A stretch of DNA of 64,000 nt from SAR202 cluster bacterium (GTDB taxonomy: Bacteria > Chloroflexota > Dehalococcoidia > Lucifugimonadales > UBA3495). The notes below the pieces were generated by a model. It saw only the letters and a list, made by a program, of their open reading frames with translations, made no database searches and was not told the DNA's origin. Below, piece by piece: positions 1 to 9,616 of the stretch. The DNA is taken from positions 1 through 64,000 of the forward strand of contig JABMNL010000031.1 in the NCBI GenBank assembly GCA_013204585.1. The letters are read 5' to 3'. Numbering within the stretch: position 1 is the stretch's first letter; the number at the start of each line of letters is the position of its first letter. Made by a program: the position numbers and the translations under genes.

Positions 1-32
1 CCTTCCCCCTACGCGGGGCGTTGCCTCAAAAC

Positions 33-112
33 TGTCATTCTGAGGAGTGAAGCGACGAAGAATCTTCCAAGCACCACCTTGGCAGACCCTTCGCTGCGCT
101 CAGGGTGACATG
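33..112. repeat. Dispersed intergenic inverted-repeat element, family A (gtcattctgag...gaagaatct...agacccttcgct...ctcagggtgaca)
   Basis: Outward/inward complementary ends; a related copy at 57591-57661 shares 'tcattctgag', 'cgaagaatct', 'gacccttcgct' and 'ctcAaggtgacag'. Confidence 0.65.
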
Positions 113-261
113 TGCATAGGTCTGATTCGAACCGAAAACTCGGCTTTTGAGGCAAAGCCCCTACGCGGGGGAGGGTTAGGTCCGACGGAGTCGAGACTCT
201 CGACATAGTCGGAGATGGGGGCGTTTCTTTGAGGCAGGCCAACCCTGACTTAGCAGAATAA

Positions 262-297
262 AAAAGCGGCCACCCAATTGCTTGGGTGGCCGCTTTT
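262..297. terminator. Bidirectional intrinsic terminator (aaaagcggccaccc-aattgctt-gggtggccgctttt)
   Basis: Perfect 14-bp stem with A/T tracts on both sides, just after the stop of the minus-strand gene at 324. Confidence 0.85.
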
Positions 298-323
298 AGG
301 TTACCTAGGTAACGCTGGGCTGG

Positions 324-1508
324 TTAGCTCTTGGCGGTGAACCAGTCCTGCTTCCAGGGGAAGTCGCCGTTGGCGTCGTCGTAGGCAGGCGTTCCGGCAT
401 CAACCCGAGCCCGGTAGGGGCTGGCGATGGGCTCGGAATACGGATAGATACCGCCTTCGTATACTCCAGGGCCCTTCTTGAAGTGCTTGGCCTGTTCCAT
501 GGTCTCCACGAACGGGGCGTTCATGTCGTAGAGCTTGTCTGCGGTCTTGGGCCGAGGACCGGCCTTGGAAACGTGACCGTAGAGTTCGCGACCCATGATG
601 TCTTCGGCCATCCAGACGCAGTCAATCAGCTTATCGATGTCGACTCCGGTGGGGATGCCCATGTCTTCCATCATGTGGAGCAGGTCTTCGGTGGGGGCCA
701 TGCCGGTGGCGCGACCGTTGCCGCAGTAGGGGCAACCGCCGAACCCGCCGATGGTGCCGTCGAGTTCCAGGGTGTCGTCTGGTCCCAGTACTCGCATGGC
801 GGCGTAAGCCGAAGCGATGGCCATGTTGCGGCCGTTATGTAAGTGTAGGCGGATGTGGTTAACCTCGGGCCACATTTCTTTGACCCGATAAACGCTCTCT
901 TCAACCTTAGCCGGCGTGCAGTGGCTCATGGGGTCGCCCATGGACACGCTGCGGACGTCGATACCGACCTCGTCCCACATGTTGTGCTGCTTCTGGAGCA
1001 TGGTCATCAGGGCGTCCACCGGGAACTCGCCCATGAAGTTGGATCCCCAACTGGCGTTGGTTCCGATTCCAGCCTCTTTGATGTTTAATTCTTGGGCCTG
1101 GGCAACTATCTGAGGCCAGCGCTCCATCTCCACCATCTGGGAACGGTTGGCGTTCCGTCGGATAAAGACGTCGCACATGTGACAGGTCAGACGGGGGAAT
1201 CCGTCCCGTTCAATGGTCAGAGGGGGAGAATAGGCCTTGGCCCGCTCCACGCCCCGGGAGTTCAGCGCCAATGCAGTATAGGTGACACCGGGCTTGGGCG
1301 TGAACCTGGTGACAATCTCGTCGATGCGCTCCATTTGAGGAGTCCATTTGGGGCTGACGAAAGAGCCCACAACAATCTGCTGTAGGCCGGTTTCGGATAG
1401 AGCGTCCAGCAGTCTGACTTTATCGTCAACCGATATCTGGGCGTCTTCAATCTGCATGCCTTCACGCATGCCTTCTTCCTTGTATTTAATCTTCGGCCAA
1501 TCTGCCAT
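324..1508 (-). CDS. HMG-CoA lyase-like / DRE-TIM metallolyase family protein
   Basis: 394 aa ORF; 'YKEEGMREGMQIEDAQISVDDKVRLLDALSETGLQQIVVGSFVSPKWTPQ', 'LHLHNGRNMAIA', 'LDGTIGGFGGCPY' are typical of the HMGL-like family. Confidence 0.85.
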   Translation of the reverse strand: MADWPKIKYKEEGMREGMQIEDAQISVDDKVRLLDALSETGLQQIVVGSFVSPKWTPQMERIDEIVTRFTPKPGVTYTALALNSRGVERAKAYSPPLTIERDGFPRLTCHMCDVFIRRNANRSQMVEMERWPQIVAQAQELNIKEAGIGTNASWGSNFMGEFPVDALMTMLQKQHNMWDEVGIDVRSVSMGDPMSHCTPAKVEESVYRVKEMWPEVNHIRLHLHNGRNMAIASAYAAMRVLGPDDTLELDGTIGGFGGCPYCGNGRATGMAPTEDLLHMMEDMGIPTGVDIDKLIDCVWMAEDIMGRELYGHVSKAGPRPKTADKLYDMNAPFVETMEQAKHFKKGPGVYEGGIYPYSEPIASPYRARVDAGTPAYDDANGDFPWKQDWFTAKS

Positions 1509-1745
1509 CGGGGCCTCCTTAATGCGGGCGTGTCTGAATCAGTTAAGTTCTACCGTTTAAGTTCTGCCGTTGGTGTTCTGCGCCTATTGCCTATCGCCTA
1601 TTGTCAGTCCGGCGCGTTGGTTTCAGGCACCCATCGGGAGCCATTTGTTGGCCGGATTGTATGGTGGACGCAGAATAATTGTCAACAATTTCCAGTCAAA
1701 GATTAGTGTTGCCACCGGCCCGTACCGGGGCAATCACGAATCCAG

Positions 1746-1775
1746 TTGACACTAAAACTTTGCCGCTCCTATAAT
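1746..1775 (+). promoter_or_regulatory. Consensus sigma70-type promoter (TTGACA - 18 bp - TATAAT)
   Basis: ttgaca 1746-1751, tataat 1770-1775, upstream of the TPP riboswitch. Confidence 0.8.
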
Positions 1776-1819
1776 GCCATTGAACTGTTGGGGCGTATGA
1801 CCCCCTTAAAAATTTAATC

Positions 1820-1935
1820 GTCTAGGCACGTAGGGGAGCTTGGTTTAGCCAGGCTGAGAGGGAGGCCGTAATTGCCACCGACCCTTGCGAACCTGATCTG
1901 GGTAATGCCAGCGGAGGGAAACGGACTAGAGAGCT
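1820..1935 (+). promoter_or_regulatory. TPP (THI) riboswitch 1
   Basis: Conserved 'GGGGAGC...GCTGAGAGGGA...ACCCTTGCGAACCTGATCTGGGTAATGCCAGCGGAGGGAAACG'. Confidence 0.95.
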
Positions 1936-1948
1936 TACTAATTTGTTA

Positions 1949-1986
1949 GGCCGCCATGACCCTTTTGTTGGCGGCTTATTTTTTTG
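1949..1986 (+). terminator. Riboswitch expression-platform intrinsic terminator
   Basis: gccgcca...tggcggc stem followed by ttattttttt immediately after the TPP aptamer. Confidence 0.85.
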
Positions 1987-2058
1987 CCCAGAGGTAACAG
2001 ACACATCAATACAGGTTCTAACGTAGCTCCAAAACAAATCTGGGAGGTAGCTTTCGAA

Positions 2059-3105
2059 ATGTTCAAATCGACGACAGTCTTAGCAATAATTGGCCTGCTG
2101 GCCTTATTTATTGTGGCCTGCGGGTCAGACGAACCGGGTTCGTTAGTGGTCTTGACTAATGACAGCTTCGATATCAGTGAAGAGGTAATAGCACAGTTTG
2201 AATTGGCCAACAACGCCACGATTACAATCCAAAAAGCAGGGGACTCGGCTGTAGTCCTGAACCGGGCGATATTAGAGAAAGGAAACCCGTCCGGAGACCT
2301 CCTCTACGGCGTCGATAACACGTTTCTTAGTCGGGCATTGCGGGAGGACATATTTATCAAGTACGAGTCAGACCTCATCAAAAATGTGCCTAGCCAGTTT
2401 ATTCTGGATGACACCTTCCACGTTTCGCCCGTCGACTACGGCTACGTCAACATCAACTACGACATCGAGTACCTGGAGAAAAACGGCCTTACCGCGCCAA
2501 CAACTCTGGAAGCCCTGACTGAGCCCGAATGGAAGGGAAAACTGGTGGTAGAAAATCCGGCTACCTCCACGCCCGGTCTGGCGTTCCTCATCGCGACGGT
2601 CTCGTATTTCGGAGAGGACGACGACTACGACTACTTGGACTTCTGGACGGATCTGAAGGCGAACGACTTGGCCGTAAAGGACGGCTGGTCGGAGGCCTAC
2701 TACACCGACTTTACCAAATACGGCGGAAACCGGCCGCTGGTGGTGAGCTATGCCACCAGCCCCGCCGCCGAGCTCTACTTTTCAGAGGGCGCTTACACTG
2801 TGCCGCCAACGGGAAACATGCTGGTGGACAAAGCCACTTTTCTGCAGATTGAGGGTATCGGGATTCTAAAGGGGACCAAGAACGAGGGCCTGGCCAAGAA
2901 ATTCGTGGACTTTGTTCTTGACCGGCCGTTTCAAGAGGATATTCCGGGCCGGATGTTTGTCTACCCGGTAAATAGCGAAGCCCAAACACCGGACTTCTTC
3001 AAGTTCGCCGAGGTGCCCACTCTCCCTGCGGACATAGATTCCGATACCATCGACGCCAAGCGTGACGAATGGATTGACGCCTGGACTAAGGTCGTGGTCC
3101 GCTGA
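2059..3105 (+). CDS. Thiamine-type ABC transporter substrate-binding lipoprotein (ThiB/TbpA-like)
   Basis: Lipobox 'LLALFIVACGSDE'; 'LVVLTNDSFDISEEVIAQFE'; downstream of TPP riboswitch; the ORF track opens at 1984 but ATG 2059 gives a clean signal peptide. Confidence 0.85.
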   Translation: MFKSTTVLAIIGLLALFIVACGSDEPGSLVVLTNDSFDISEEVIAQFELANNATITIQKAGDSAVVLNRAILEKGNPSGDLLYGVDNTFLSRALREDIFIKYESDLIKNVPSQFILDDTFHVSPVDYGYVNINYDIEYLEKNGLTAPTTLEALTEPEWKGKLVVENPATSTPGLAFLIATVSYFGEDDDYDYLDFWTDLKANDLAVKDGWSEAYYTDFTKYGGNRPLVVSYATSPAAELYFSEGAYTVPPTGNMLVDKATFLQIEGIGILKGTKNEGLAKKFVDFVLDRPFQEDIPGRMFVYPVNSEAQTPDFFKFAEVPTLPADIDSDTIDAKRDEWIDAWTKVVVR

Positions 3106-4822
3106 GCCAAGTGACCATTCAAATGGCCGGTCAATTGGCCGGCAGACCACGCGCGAGTTTACTGTTGTGACTGCCGGTCGGCTCTTACTTCTTATTCCCT
3201 TGGCCTACTTGGCCATATTCTTCCTTTATCCGCTTTTCTCTATTCTAGAGAGGAGCTTGGGGGGCGAATCCGGCTACGGCCTCGAACCTTTTAGGGTCTT
3301 GCTGAACGACCCCTACTACTTGGGCCGTATCTGGTTCACCATTTGGCAGGCGGTGGTCTCAACCCTTCTGACCTTGGTTGTCGGTCTCCCCGCAGCCTTT
3401 CTCTTCGCCAGATACGAGTTCCCCGGCAAGTCCTTGCTTAAAGCAGTGTCGACGCTGCCGTTCGTCATGCCCACGATTGTGGTCGCCATGGGATTCACGG
3501 CGTTGTTCGGCTCACAGGGGATAGTTAACTCGGCGCTGATGACCGTCTTCAGTCTTGATGACCCGCCGGTCAGAATAACCAATACCCTGACCATTATTTT
3601 CATGGCCCATGCCTTCTACAACTACGCAATCATCGTTCGCATCGTCTCTGCGCTCTGGTCCAACCTGGATCCAAAACTCGAACATTCCGCGAAGGTGCTG
3701 GGCGCTGGTCCGATACGCACTTTCTATCACGTGACCTTGCCGCTGCTCCTGCCGGCAATTATCTCGGCATCACTACTGGCCTTCGCCTTTTCGTTCACCA
3801 GCTTTGGCGTGGTATTGATACTGGGCGGCCCGCAGTTCTCAACCCTTGAGGTGTCGATTTATGAGTTGACCGCCAAGCTGTTCCGGCTGCCGCTTGCGGG
3901 CGCACTCGCGGTAATTCAACTGGCTTTTACCTACCTATTCCTACTGCTCTATTCCAGGTTTCAAGAGCAATCAGTGGTGCCAGTGAACCTCATGCCGCAG
4001 GAGGCTACTTCCCGCCGTGCCAAGAGTTGGCGAGATAAGGTCTTTGTCCTTGGCATGGTGTTGGTGCTGCTGACCATGTTGTCTCCCCTAATCGCGCTGG
4101 TTGTGCGGTGGATAACGCTTGATGGGGGCTTTGGCACGGCCCAAATGGCCAATCTCTTTTCTGACGAGCGGGGGTCTTACTTCCACCTCTCGCCTGTAAC
4201 GATTATCTGGAACTCCCTTCGCTTTGCCCTGATGACGGTGGTGATATCGCTGGTGATTGGAACGATTATTTCCTATTTCATTTCTAATTCGAAACGCCAT
4301 TGGCGGACCATTGCCGACGCACTGGTGATGCTACCGTTGGGAGTCTCGGCTGTGACCCTGGGATTCGGGTACATCATCGCGCTGGGTCGGCCACCCCTGG
4401 ACATTCGTGGCTCCTGGATTATCCTGGTAATTGCTCACAGTCTGGTGGCCTACCCATTCGTTATCCGAAGCCTAATGCCAGTGCTAAAAGGTATGAACCC
4501 CAATCTGAAAGAGGCGGCAGCCTTGCTGGGAGCGACTCCAGCAAGGGTGTTCTTGTTGGTCGAACTCCCATTGATTGCACCGGCGCTTCTGGTCGGCGCA
4601 ACCTTCGCGTTTGCGATATCAATGGGCGAATTTGGGGCGTCTCTGATTCTGGTGCGTTCCGAATTCACCACGATGCCAGTGGCAATCTTCCGCTTCCTTG
4701 GACTGCCGGGCGAAGCCAACCTGGGCATGGCCCTTGGTATGAGTTGTCTCTTGATGGCCGTGGTAGCCCTAGGGTTCGTAGCCATCGAACGCTTCAGATA
4801 TAAAGGCGTCGGTGGCTTTTGA
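3062..4822 (+). CDS. Thiamine-type ABC transporter permease, two fused permease domains (ThiP-like)
   Basis: 586 aa with two EAA-type loops ('EHSAKVLGAGPIRTFYHVTLPLL', 'LKEAAALLGATPARVFLLVELPLI'); start uncertain, GTG near 3167 equally plausible. Confidence 0.85.
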   Translation: MTNGLTPGLRSWSAEPSDHSNGRSIGRQTTREFTVVTAGRLLLLIPLAYLAIFFLYPLFSILERSLGGESGYGLEPFRVLLNDPYYLGRIWFTIWQAVVSTLLTLVVGLPAAFLFARYEFPGKSLLKAVSTLPFVMPTIVVAMGFTALFGSQGIVNSALMTVFSLDDPPVRITNTLTIIFMAHAFYNYAIIVRIVSALWSNLDPKLEHSAKVLGAGPIRTFYHVTLPLLLPAIISASLLAFAFSFTSFGVVLILGGPQFSTLEVSIYELTAKLFRLPLAGALAVIQLAFTYLFLLLYSRFQEQSVVPVNLMPQEATSRRAKSWRDKVFVLGMVLVLLTMLSPLIALVVRWITLDGGFGTAQMANLFSDERGSYFHLSPVTIIWNSLRFALMTVVISLVIGTIISYFISNSKRHWRTIADALVMLPLGVSAVTLGFGYIIALGRPPLDIRGSWIILVIAHSLVAYPFVIRSLMPVLKGMNPNLKEAAALLGATPARVFLLVELPLIAPALLVGATFAFAISMGEFGASLILVRSEFTTMPVAIFRFLGLPGEANLGMALGMSCLLMAVVALGFVAIERFRYKGVGGF

Positions 4823-5901
4823 TGCCTATCTTGTCGGCCTCAGGTCTCTACAAAGCCTACGATGATGAAATGGTGGTTAACGGAGTCTCGTTTTCCGCGG
4901 AACCGGGCGAACTTTTGTGCCTACTCGGCCCTAGTGGCTGTGGCAAAACCACGTTACTCAGGATGTTAGCTGGTCTGGACGAACCCGACGCGGGGACGAT
5001 TAGCTTCGACGGACGCTCTATCGATGGACTGGCACCTCAGCAACGAGGTTTCGGCCTAATGTTCCAAGACTTGGCCTTATTCCCGCATATGGACGTGTTC
5101 GGCAACATAGCTTTTGGGCTTCGCATGCAAAAGCTGCCCGCCTCCCAAGTCCAGACCCGAGTTCACGAGCTGCTGGACCTGGTGGAAATGTCTGGTTACG
5201 CCCACCGGAAGGTCCATGAACTGTCGGGCGGTGAACGGCAACGGGTCGCGTTGGCTCGCTCGCTGGCACCAGAGCCCAAATTGCTAATGCTTGACGAGCC
5301 TCTTGGGTCATTGGACCGGGCGCTCCGAGAGTCGCTGCAGAGTCAGGTACGCCGAATCCTCAAAGAGGTTGGGGTAACTTCTATCTACGTCACCCACGAC
5401 CGGGATGAGGCGTTCACCATGGGCGACCGGCTTATTTTCATGAACCACGGCGATATAATCCAAACAGGCACTCCCGAAGAGGCGGTTGCCAACCCCGCCG
5501 ATGGGTTTGTGGCCCGCACCCTGGGATTCAAGAATGTCCTCACCGGCCTGCTCGTCAGCGACGGTGAAACGCTCAAAATTGAATGCGCCGTCGGCATCCT
5601 ATCAGTGCCAAAACCGCCGGGCCTGGAGACCTCTGAGGGGGCGGAGCTAACGTTGCTGATAGATGAGAAAGGGATAACGATGTCCGCTTCAAGTGGGACC
5701 GCGACGGGTGACTCGTTGCAGGGCGTGATTACCGAGAGAGTGTTTAGAGGCGATTGGTACGAGCTAAGAGTCCAGGTGGGTAACGGCGAACTCTACTGCC
5801 ACGTGTTAGCAGACGCCGTACTCAATCTAGCGCAAACCAACCAGAACGTAGTCCTGAATATCGACCCCAACTTCATCCGGTTCCTCGGCGGAGGGGGTTA
5901 G
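4819..5901 (+). CDS. ABC transporter ATP-binding protein (ThiQ/PotA-like)
   Basis: Walker A 'LGPSGCGKTTLL', signature 'LSGGERQRVALARSL', Walker B 'LLMLDEPLG'; overlaps the permease stop. Confidence 0.9.
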   Translation: MMPILSASGLYKAYDDEMVVNGVSFSAEPGELLCLLGPSGCGKTTLLRMLAGLDEPDAGTISFDGRSIDGLAPQQRGFGLMFQDLALFPHMDVFGNIAFGLRMQKLPASQVQTRVHELLDLVEMSGYAHRKVHELSGGERQRVALARSLAPEPKLLMLDEPLGSLDRALRESLQSQVRRILKEVGVTSIYVTHDRDEAFTMGDRLIFMNHGDIIQTGTPEEAVANPADGFVARTLGFKNVLTGLLVSDGETLKIECAVGILSVPKPPGLETSEGAELTLLIDEKGITMSASSGTATGDSLQGVITERVFRGDWYELRVQVGNGELYCHVLADAVLNLAQTNQNVVLNIDPNFIRFLGGGG

Positions 5902-6029
5902 TGCATTTGTAGTGACAGTACAACTACATCATTATCAAGATTAACAAGCTTGTCCATCGAGCTTGATGGCGCTGCTGATGCCCGGTGATACACTTTCTCC
6001 ACTGTTACCGCCAGTCACGGGAAGACTGG

Positions 6030-6059
6030 TTGACACCAAATCTTCGCCGCCCATATAAT
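6030..6059 (+). promoter_or_regulatory. Consensus promoter (TTGACA - 18 bp - TATAAT)
   Basis: Same spacing as the promoter at 1746-1775, upstream of the second TPP riboswitch. Confidence 0.8.
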
Positions 6060-6124
6060 TCTTTCGAACGCCGAGGACAGGTGTCCTGCTGCGAATCAGA
6101 GGGCGTGTCCAGTTTAAAAATTGA

Positions 6125-6242
6125 ATTGTCTAGGCACGTAGGGGAGCTCGGTTTAGCCGGGCTGAGAGGGAGACCGTAAATGTCACCGACCCTTGCGAAC
6201 CTGATCTGGGTAATGCCAGCGGAGGGAAACGGACTAGAGAGC
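6125..6242 (+). promoter_or_regulatory. TPP (THI) riboswitch 2
   Basis: Near-identical to riboswitch 1: 'cacgtaggggagctcggtttagccgggctgagaggga...acccttgcgaacctgatctgggtaatgccagcggagggaaacggactagagagc'. Confidence 0.95.
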
Positions 6243-6256
6243 TAACTATTGTGTTA

Positions 6257-6293
6257 GGCCGCCAGGAGTTTTCCGTTGGCGGCTATTTTTTTG
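6257..6293 (+). terminator. Riboswitch 2 expression-platform terminator
   Basis: gccgcca...tggcggc followed by tattttttt. Confidence 0.85.
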
Positions 6294-6406
6294 CCCGGTT
6301 GAATACGCTATTCATTTGAAATAGCCCTTAATTGGTTTGAAACGGCTACGTCGGCGATATACAGGCGACATACAACAGGCGTCAGCTCGCAATAGGAACA
6401 ATACGG

Positions 6407-7243
6407 ATGTCAGCGGACACGGCAGTCCAGCCCAAAATAAAAATCGAGTCAGTCTGCAAGTCGTACGTCATTGGCGGCGAACGCGAGGACGTGTTGACTG
6501 GCGTGGACATGACGGTGCATGCCGGCGAGTTCGTCAGCATCATCGGCCCCAGCGGCTGCGGCAAAAGCACATTGCTCAACATCATTGCCGGACTGGACCG
6601 GCCCGACTCCGGCTCCGTTGAACTTTTTGGAGACACCACCAGTGACACCAAAGGACGCTTGGGACAGACCGGCTACATGCAGCAGAAGGACCTACTCCTC
6701 CCGTGGCGTTCCGTCCTAGACAACACAATCCTGGGACTAGAACTGAAGGGAGTGCCCCGGCGGCAGGCCCGCGAACAGGCGTTGGAGTTCACCGAGGCGT
6801 TCGGCCTGAAAGGTTTCGAGGACCAATATCCATTTGCGCTCTCCGGCGGCATGCGGCAGCGGGCCTCCTTTTTACGGACCATGTTGATGAACCAGGACGT
6901 TGTTCTATTGGATGAGCCCTTCGGCGCATTGGACGCGCTGACCCGGATTCAGATGCAGGAATGGCTCCTCCAGTTGTGGGAGTCGCTCAACAAGACCATC
7001 GTTCTTATCACTCACGACGTGGACGAAGCATTGCTCCTTTCCGACCGGGTGTACCTACTCAGCGCCAGACCGGGCCAGGTGACCATGGTCTTGGATGTTC
7101 CATTACCCCGGCCGCGTCGCTACAACATGGTGACCAGCCCAGAGTTCAGCGTCTTTAAAGCCCAATTGATGGAGCCGCTTTGGTCGCAGATTGTCGGCAC
7201 CCAGCCTGGCAGTGCATCCGGGACTCACACCGGTCGAATCTGA
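6407..7243 (+). CDS. ABC transporter ATP-binding protein (ThiZ / SsuB-TauB-like), probable thiamine precursor transport
   Basis: Walker A 'IGPSGCGKSTLL', 'LSGGMRQRASFLRTML', 'VLLDEPFGALD'; downstream of TPP riboswitch. Confidence 0.85.
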   Translation: MSADTAVQPKIKIESVCKSYVIGGEREDVLTGVDMTVHAGEFVSIIGPSGCGKSTLLNIIAGLDRPDSGSVELFGDTTSDTKGRLGQTGYMQQKDLLLPWRSVLDNTILGLELKGVPRRQAREQALEFTEAFGLKGFEDQYPFALSGGMRQRASFLRTMLMNQDVVLLDEPFGALDALTRIQMQEWLLQLWESLNKTIVLITHDVDEALLLSDRVYLLSARPGQVTMVLDVPLPRPRRYNMVTSPEFSVFKAQLMEPLWSQIVGTQPGSASGTHTGRI

Positions 7244-8040
7244 TGAGACTATCTAATAGATTCGCCGGGCTAAGCACGTGGCTACTACCCATATCCATTC
7301 TGGTTGGGCTGTTGGCGGCCTGGGAATTGTGGGTGCAGTTGGGTGATGTCCCACGGTGGCAGCTCCCGGCGCCTTCGGCCATCGCCCAGGAACTTGGCTC
7401 CAGCCGCAGCCTGCTCTGGGACCACACATTGGTCACGTTGGAAGAGATTGTAGTGGGCTTCATCGCCGCCCTGGCTGCTGGGCTAATATTGGCTGCTGGA
7501 ATCGCCTATTCCAGGGTTCTGGAACGCTCGGTCTACCCCATAGTCATTGCCTCGCAGACGGTGCCCATCATCGCCATCGCGCCGTTGCTGTTGATCTGGG
7601 TTGGCTACGGACTAACCCCCAAGATAATCATCGTGGCCTTGATCTGCTTCTATCCAATCGCGGTAAATACCGTAGACGGGCTGAAAGCCATCGACCCCGA
7701 CATGGTCAATATGCTGCGCACATTGGGCGCATCGAGGTGGCAGGTGTTCACCAAACTTCAGGTTCCAACCGCGCTGCCCTTCATGTTTTCGGGCATCAAG
7801 ATCGGTGTCTCGGTCAGTGTGATTGCCGCGGTGATTGGTGAATGGGTCGGGGCCAGCGAAGGACTCGGTTACCTGATTACCTATTCCCAGCCGCTTTTCC
7901 TTACGGAACGGGTGTTCGCCGCCATATTCCTTTTATCAATCATGGGCATTGCGTTGTTCGTGCTAGCCGTCGTCGCCGAACGAATGATGATGCCCTGGTA
8001 TTTCAATGAAAAACGCTCCCGGTCCCTAAACCAGTTGTAG
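7243..8040 (+). CDS. ABC transporter permease (ThiX / SsuC-like)
   Basis: ATG overlaps the ThiZ-like stop (TGATG); 'MLRTLGASRWQVFTKLQVPTALPFMFSGIKIGVSVSVIAAVIGEW'. Confidence 0.85.
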   Translation: MRLSNRFAGLSTWLLPISILVGLLAAWELWVQLGDVPRWQLPAPSAIAQELGSSRSLLWDHTLVTLEEIVVGFIAALAAGLILAAGIAYSRVLERSVYPIVIASQTVPIIAIAPLLLIWVGYGLTPKIIIVALICFYPIAVNTVDGLKAIDPDMVNMLRTLGASRWQVFTKLQVPTALPFMFSGIKIGVSVSVIAAVIGEWVGASEGLGYLITYSQPLFLTERVFAAIFLLSIMGIALFVLAVVAERMMMPWYFNEKRSRSLNQL

Positions 8041-8139
8041 ACCTAAACATATCGCAATTAAACACATCTCAGGGAAAAACGCTCCCGGTCACGAGACCAG
8101 CTTTAGATATCCAAATTCTGTCCAAGGAGACTACCCAAC

Positions 8140-9144
8140 ATGAAGATATTCAAGAAACCGGCCCTGATACTGCTCTCATTATTGTTCGGTCTTTCTCTGC
8201 TGGCCACAGCCTGCGGCGGGGATTCGGAGCCTGAAGAACTAACAAAGGTATCGATTGCCCTGGACTGGTTCCCCTGGTCCAACCATTCCGGTCTTTACGT
8301 AGCCCAAGAACGAGGCTACTTCACCGACGAGGGACTGGAGGTAAACATCTACGTCCTCGGCGACCCAACCACGGTGCTCCAGACCGTTGGCGCAGGCCGG
8401 GATGATTTCGGCATCAGCTACCAACCGGAATTGCTCATCGCCAGGGAACAAGGCATCGAAGCGGTCTCCATCATGGCCATGGTCCAACATCCGCTCAACT
8501 CAGTGATGGCCTTGAAAGACTCCGGCATCCTCGAACCCAAAGACCTCAAGGGTAAGAAGGTCGGCGCAACTGGAGCAGCCTCGGACGAAGCACTAATCGA
8601 TACCATGCTGCGTAGCCAAGGGCTCACCATCGGCGATGTGGAAATGGTAAACGTCGGCTACGACCTTATTCCCGCCCTAATCAGCAAGAACGTAGACGCC
8701 ATTCTCGGCGCTTACTGGGTCCACGAGTCCATCTCGGCGAAAAATCTGGGCTTCGACCTGAACATCATGCGCATGGAAGAACATGGAGTACCAGACTTCT
8801 ACGAACTGGTGATTGTGGCCAGCGAGGACAAGATTGCCGATGAACCGGAGGTTGTCCAAAAGTTCGTCCGCGCCGTAACACGGGGGTACGAAGACGCCAT
8901 TGCCGACCCAGTCGACGCAGTAGCCGTGTTGAAGGCATTGAAGCCAGAGACCGACCTGGATATCGAAAACCCAGGCGTCAAGCTGTTAGCCCCATTGTGG
9001 GCAACCGATAACGGGGTGTTCGGCTGGCAAGAAAAAAGCCGCTGGGAGACGTTCGCCAATTGGTTGGTGGAGACCGGCCGGTTAACATCGGCCGACGATG
9101 TCTCCAACGCCTACGACAACAGTTTCGTTGAGGCCGCCAAATAA
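8140..9144 (+). CDS. NMT1/THI5-like ABC substrate-binding lipoprotein (ThiY-like)
   Basis: Lipobox 'LLATACGGD'; 'VSIALDWFPWSNHSGLYVAQERGYFTDEGLEV' typical of THI5/NMT1-like proteins. Confidence 0.9.
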   Translation: MKIFKKPALILLSLLFGLSLLATACGGDSEPEELTKVSIALDWFPWSNHSGLYVAQERGYFTDEGLEVNIYVLGDPTTVLQTVGAGRDDFGISYQPELLIAREQGIEAVSIMAMVQHPLNSVMALKDSGILEPKDLKGKKVGATGAASDEALIDTMLRSQGLTIGDVEMVNVGYDLIPALISKNVDAILGAYWVHESISAKNLGFDLNIMRMEEHGVPDFYELVIVASEDKIADEPEVVQKFVRAVTRGYEDAIADPVDAVAVLKALKPETDLDIENPGVKLLAPLWATDNGVFGWQEKSRWETFANWLVETGRLTSADDVSNAYDNSFVEAAK

Positions 9145-9230
9145 GAACGATTCAGGCCTGGCCCAGTGATATACTTTCTCCGGAATGGCCAGCCTGACCG
9201 GTCGGCCTAGTTATTGGGAGATAACAATAG

Positions 9231-9590
9231 ATGTCACTCTATTTTTTGTTGGGTTCCTTGACCCACGATGGGCAGCGGATGCTGCATGGCAACAAGAACC
9301 TCATTGGCGACCGCACGCGAGACTTGAAAGTTCCCGGCGCAGAGATACTTGGCCAATACGCCGTTTTAGGGCGGTACGATTTCGTGATTATGGCGGAGGC
9401 CGACGACAACGACGCCGTTGCTAGATTGTCCCTGGAACTGGGTATGATGACCGGACTCCATCTGGAAACTCTGCCGGCAATTCCCATCGGCTTCATGGGC
9501 GATGGGCCGCCCAAGGACCCGTTTGACGAGGCGGAGTCGGTTGGTCTCACCCCGGACTTCACTTCCGAGAGCGGTCCAGGCGACGAGTAA
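9231..9590 (+). CDS. GYD domain-containing protein
   Basis: 'RMLHGNKNLIGDRTRDLKVPGAEILGQYAVLGRYDFVIMAEADDNDAVARLSLELG'. Confidence 0.75.
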   Translation: MSLYFLLGSLTHDGQRMLHGNKNLIGDRTRDLKVPGAEILGQYAVLGRYDFVIMAEADDNDAVARLSLELGMMTGLHLETLPAIPIGFMGDGPPKDPFDEAESVGLTPDFTSESGPGDE

Positions 9591-9616
9591 ATTTTCCGGC
9601 CAGAAGGGCAAACCAA

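Noticed and set aside
483-842. Plus-strand ORF 119 aa opposite the HMGL-like gene
   Set aside because: Shadow ORF antisense to a clear family member; no recognisable motif. The same reasoning applies to most ORFs antisense to ileS, mfd, sbcC, the cyclase gene and ggt.
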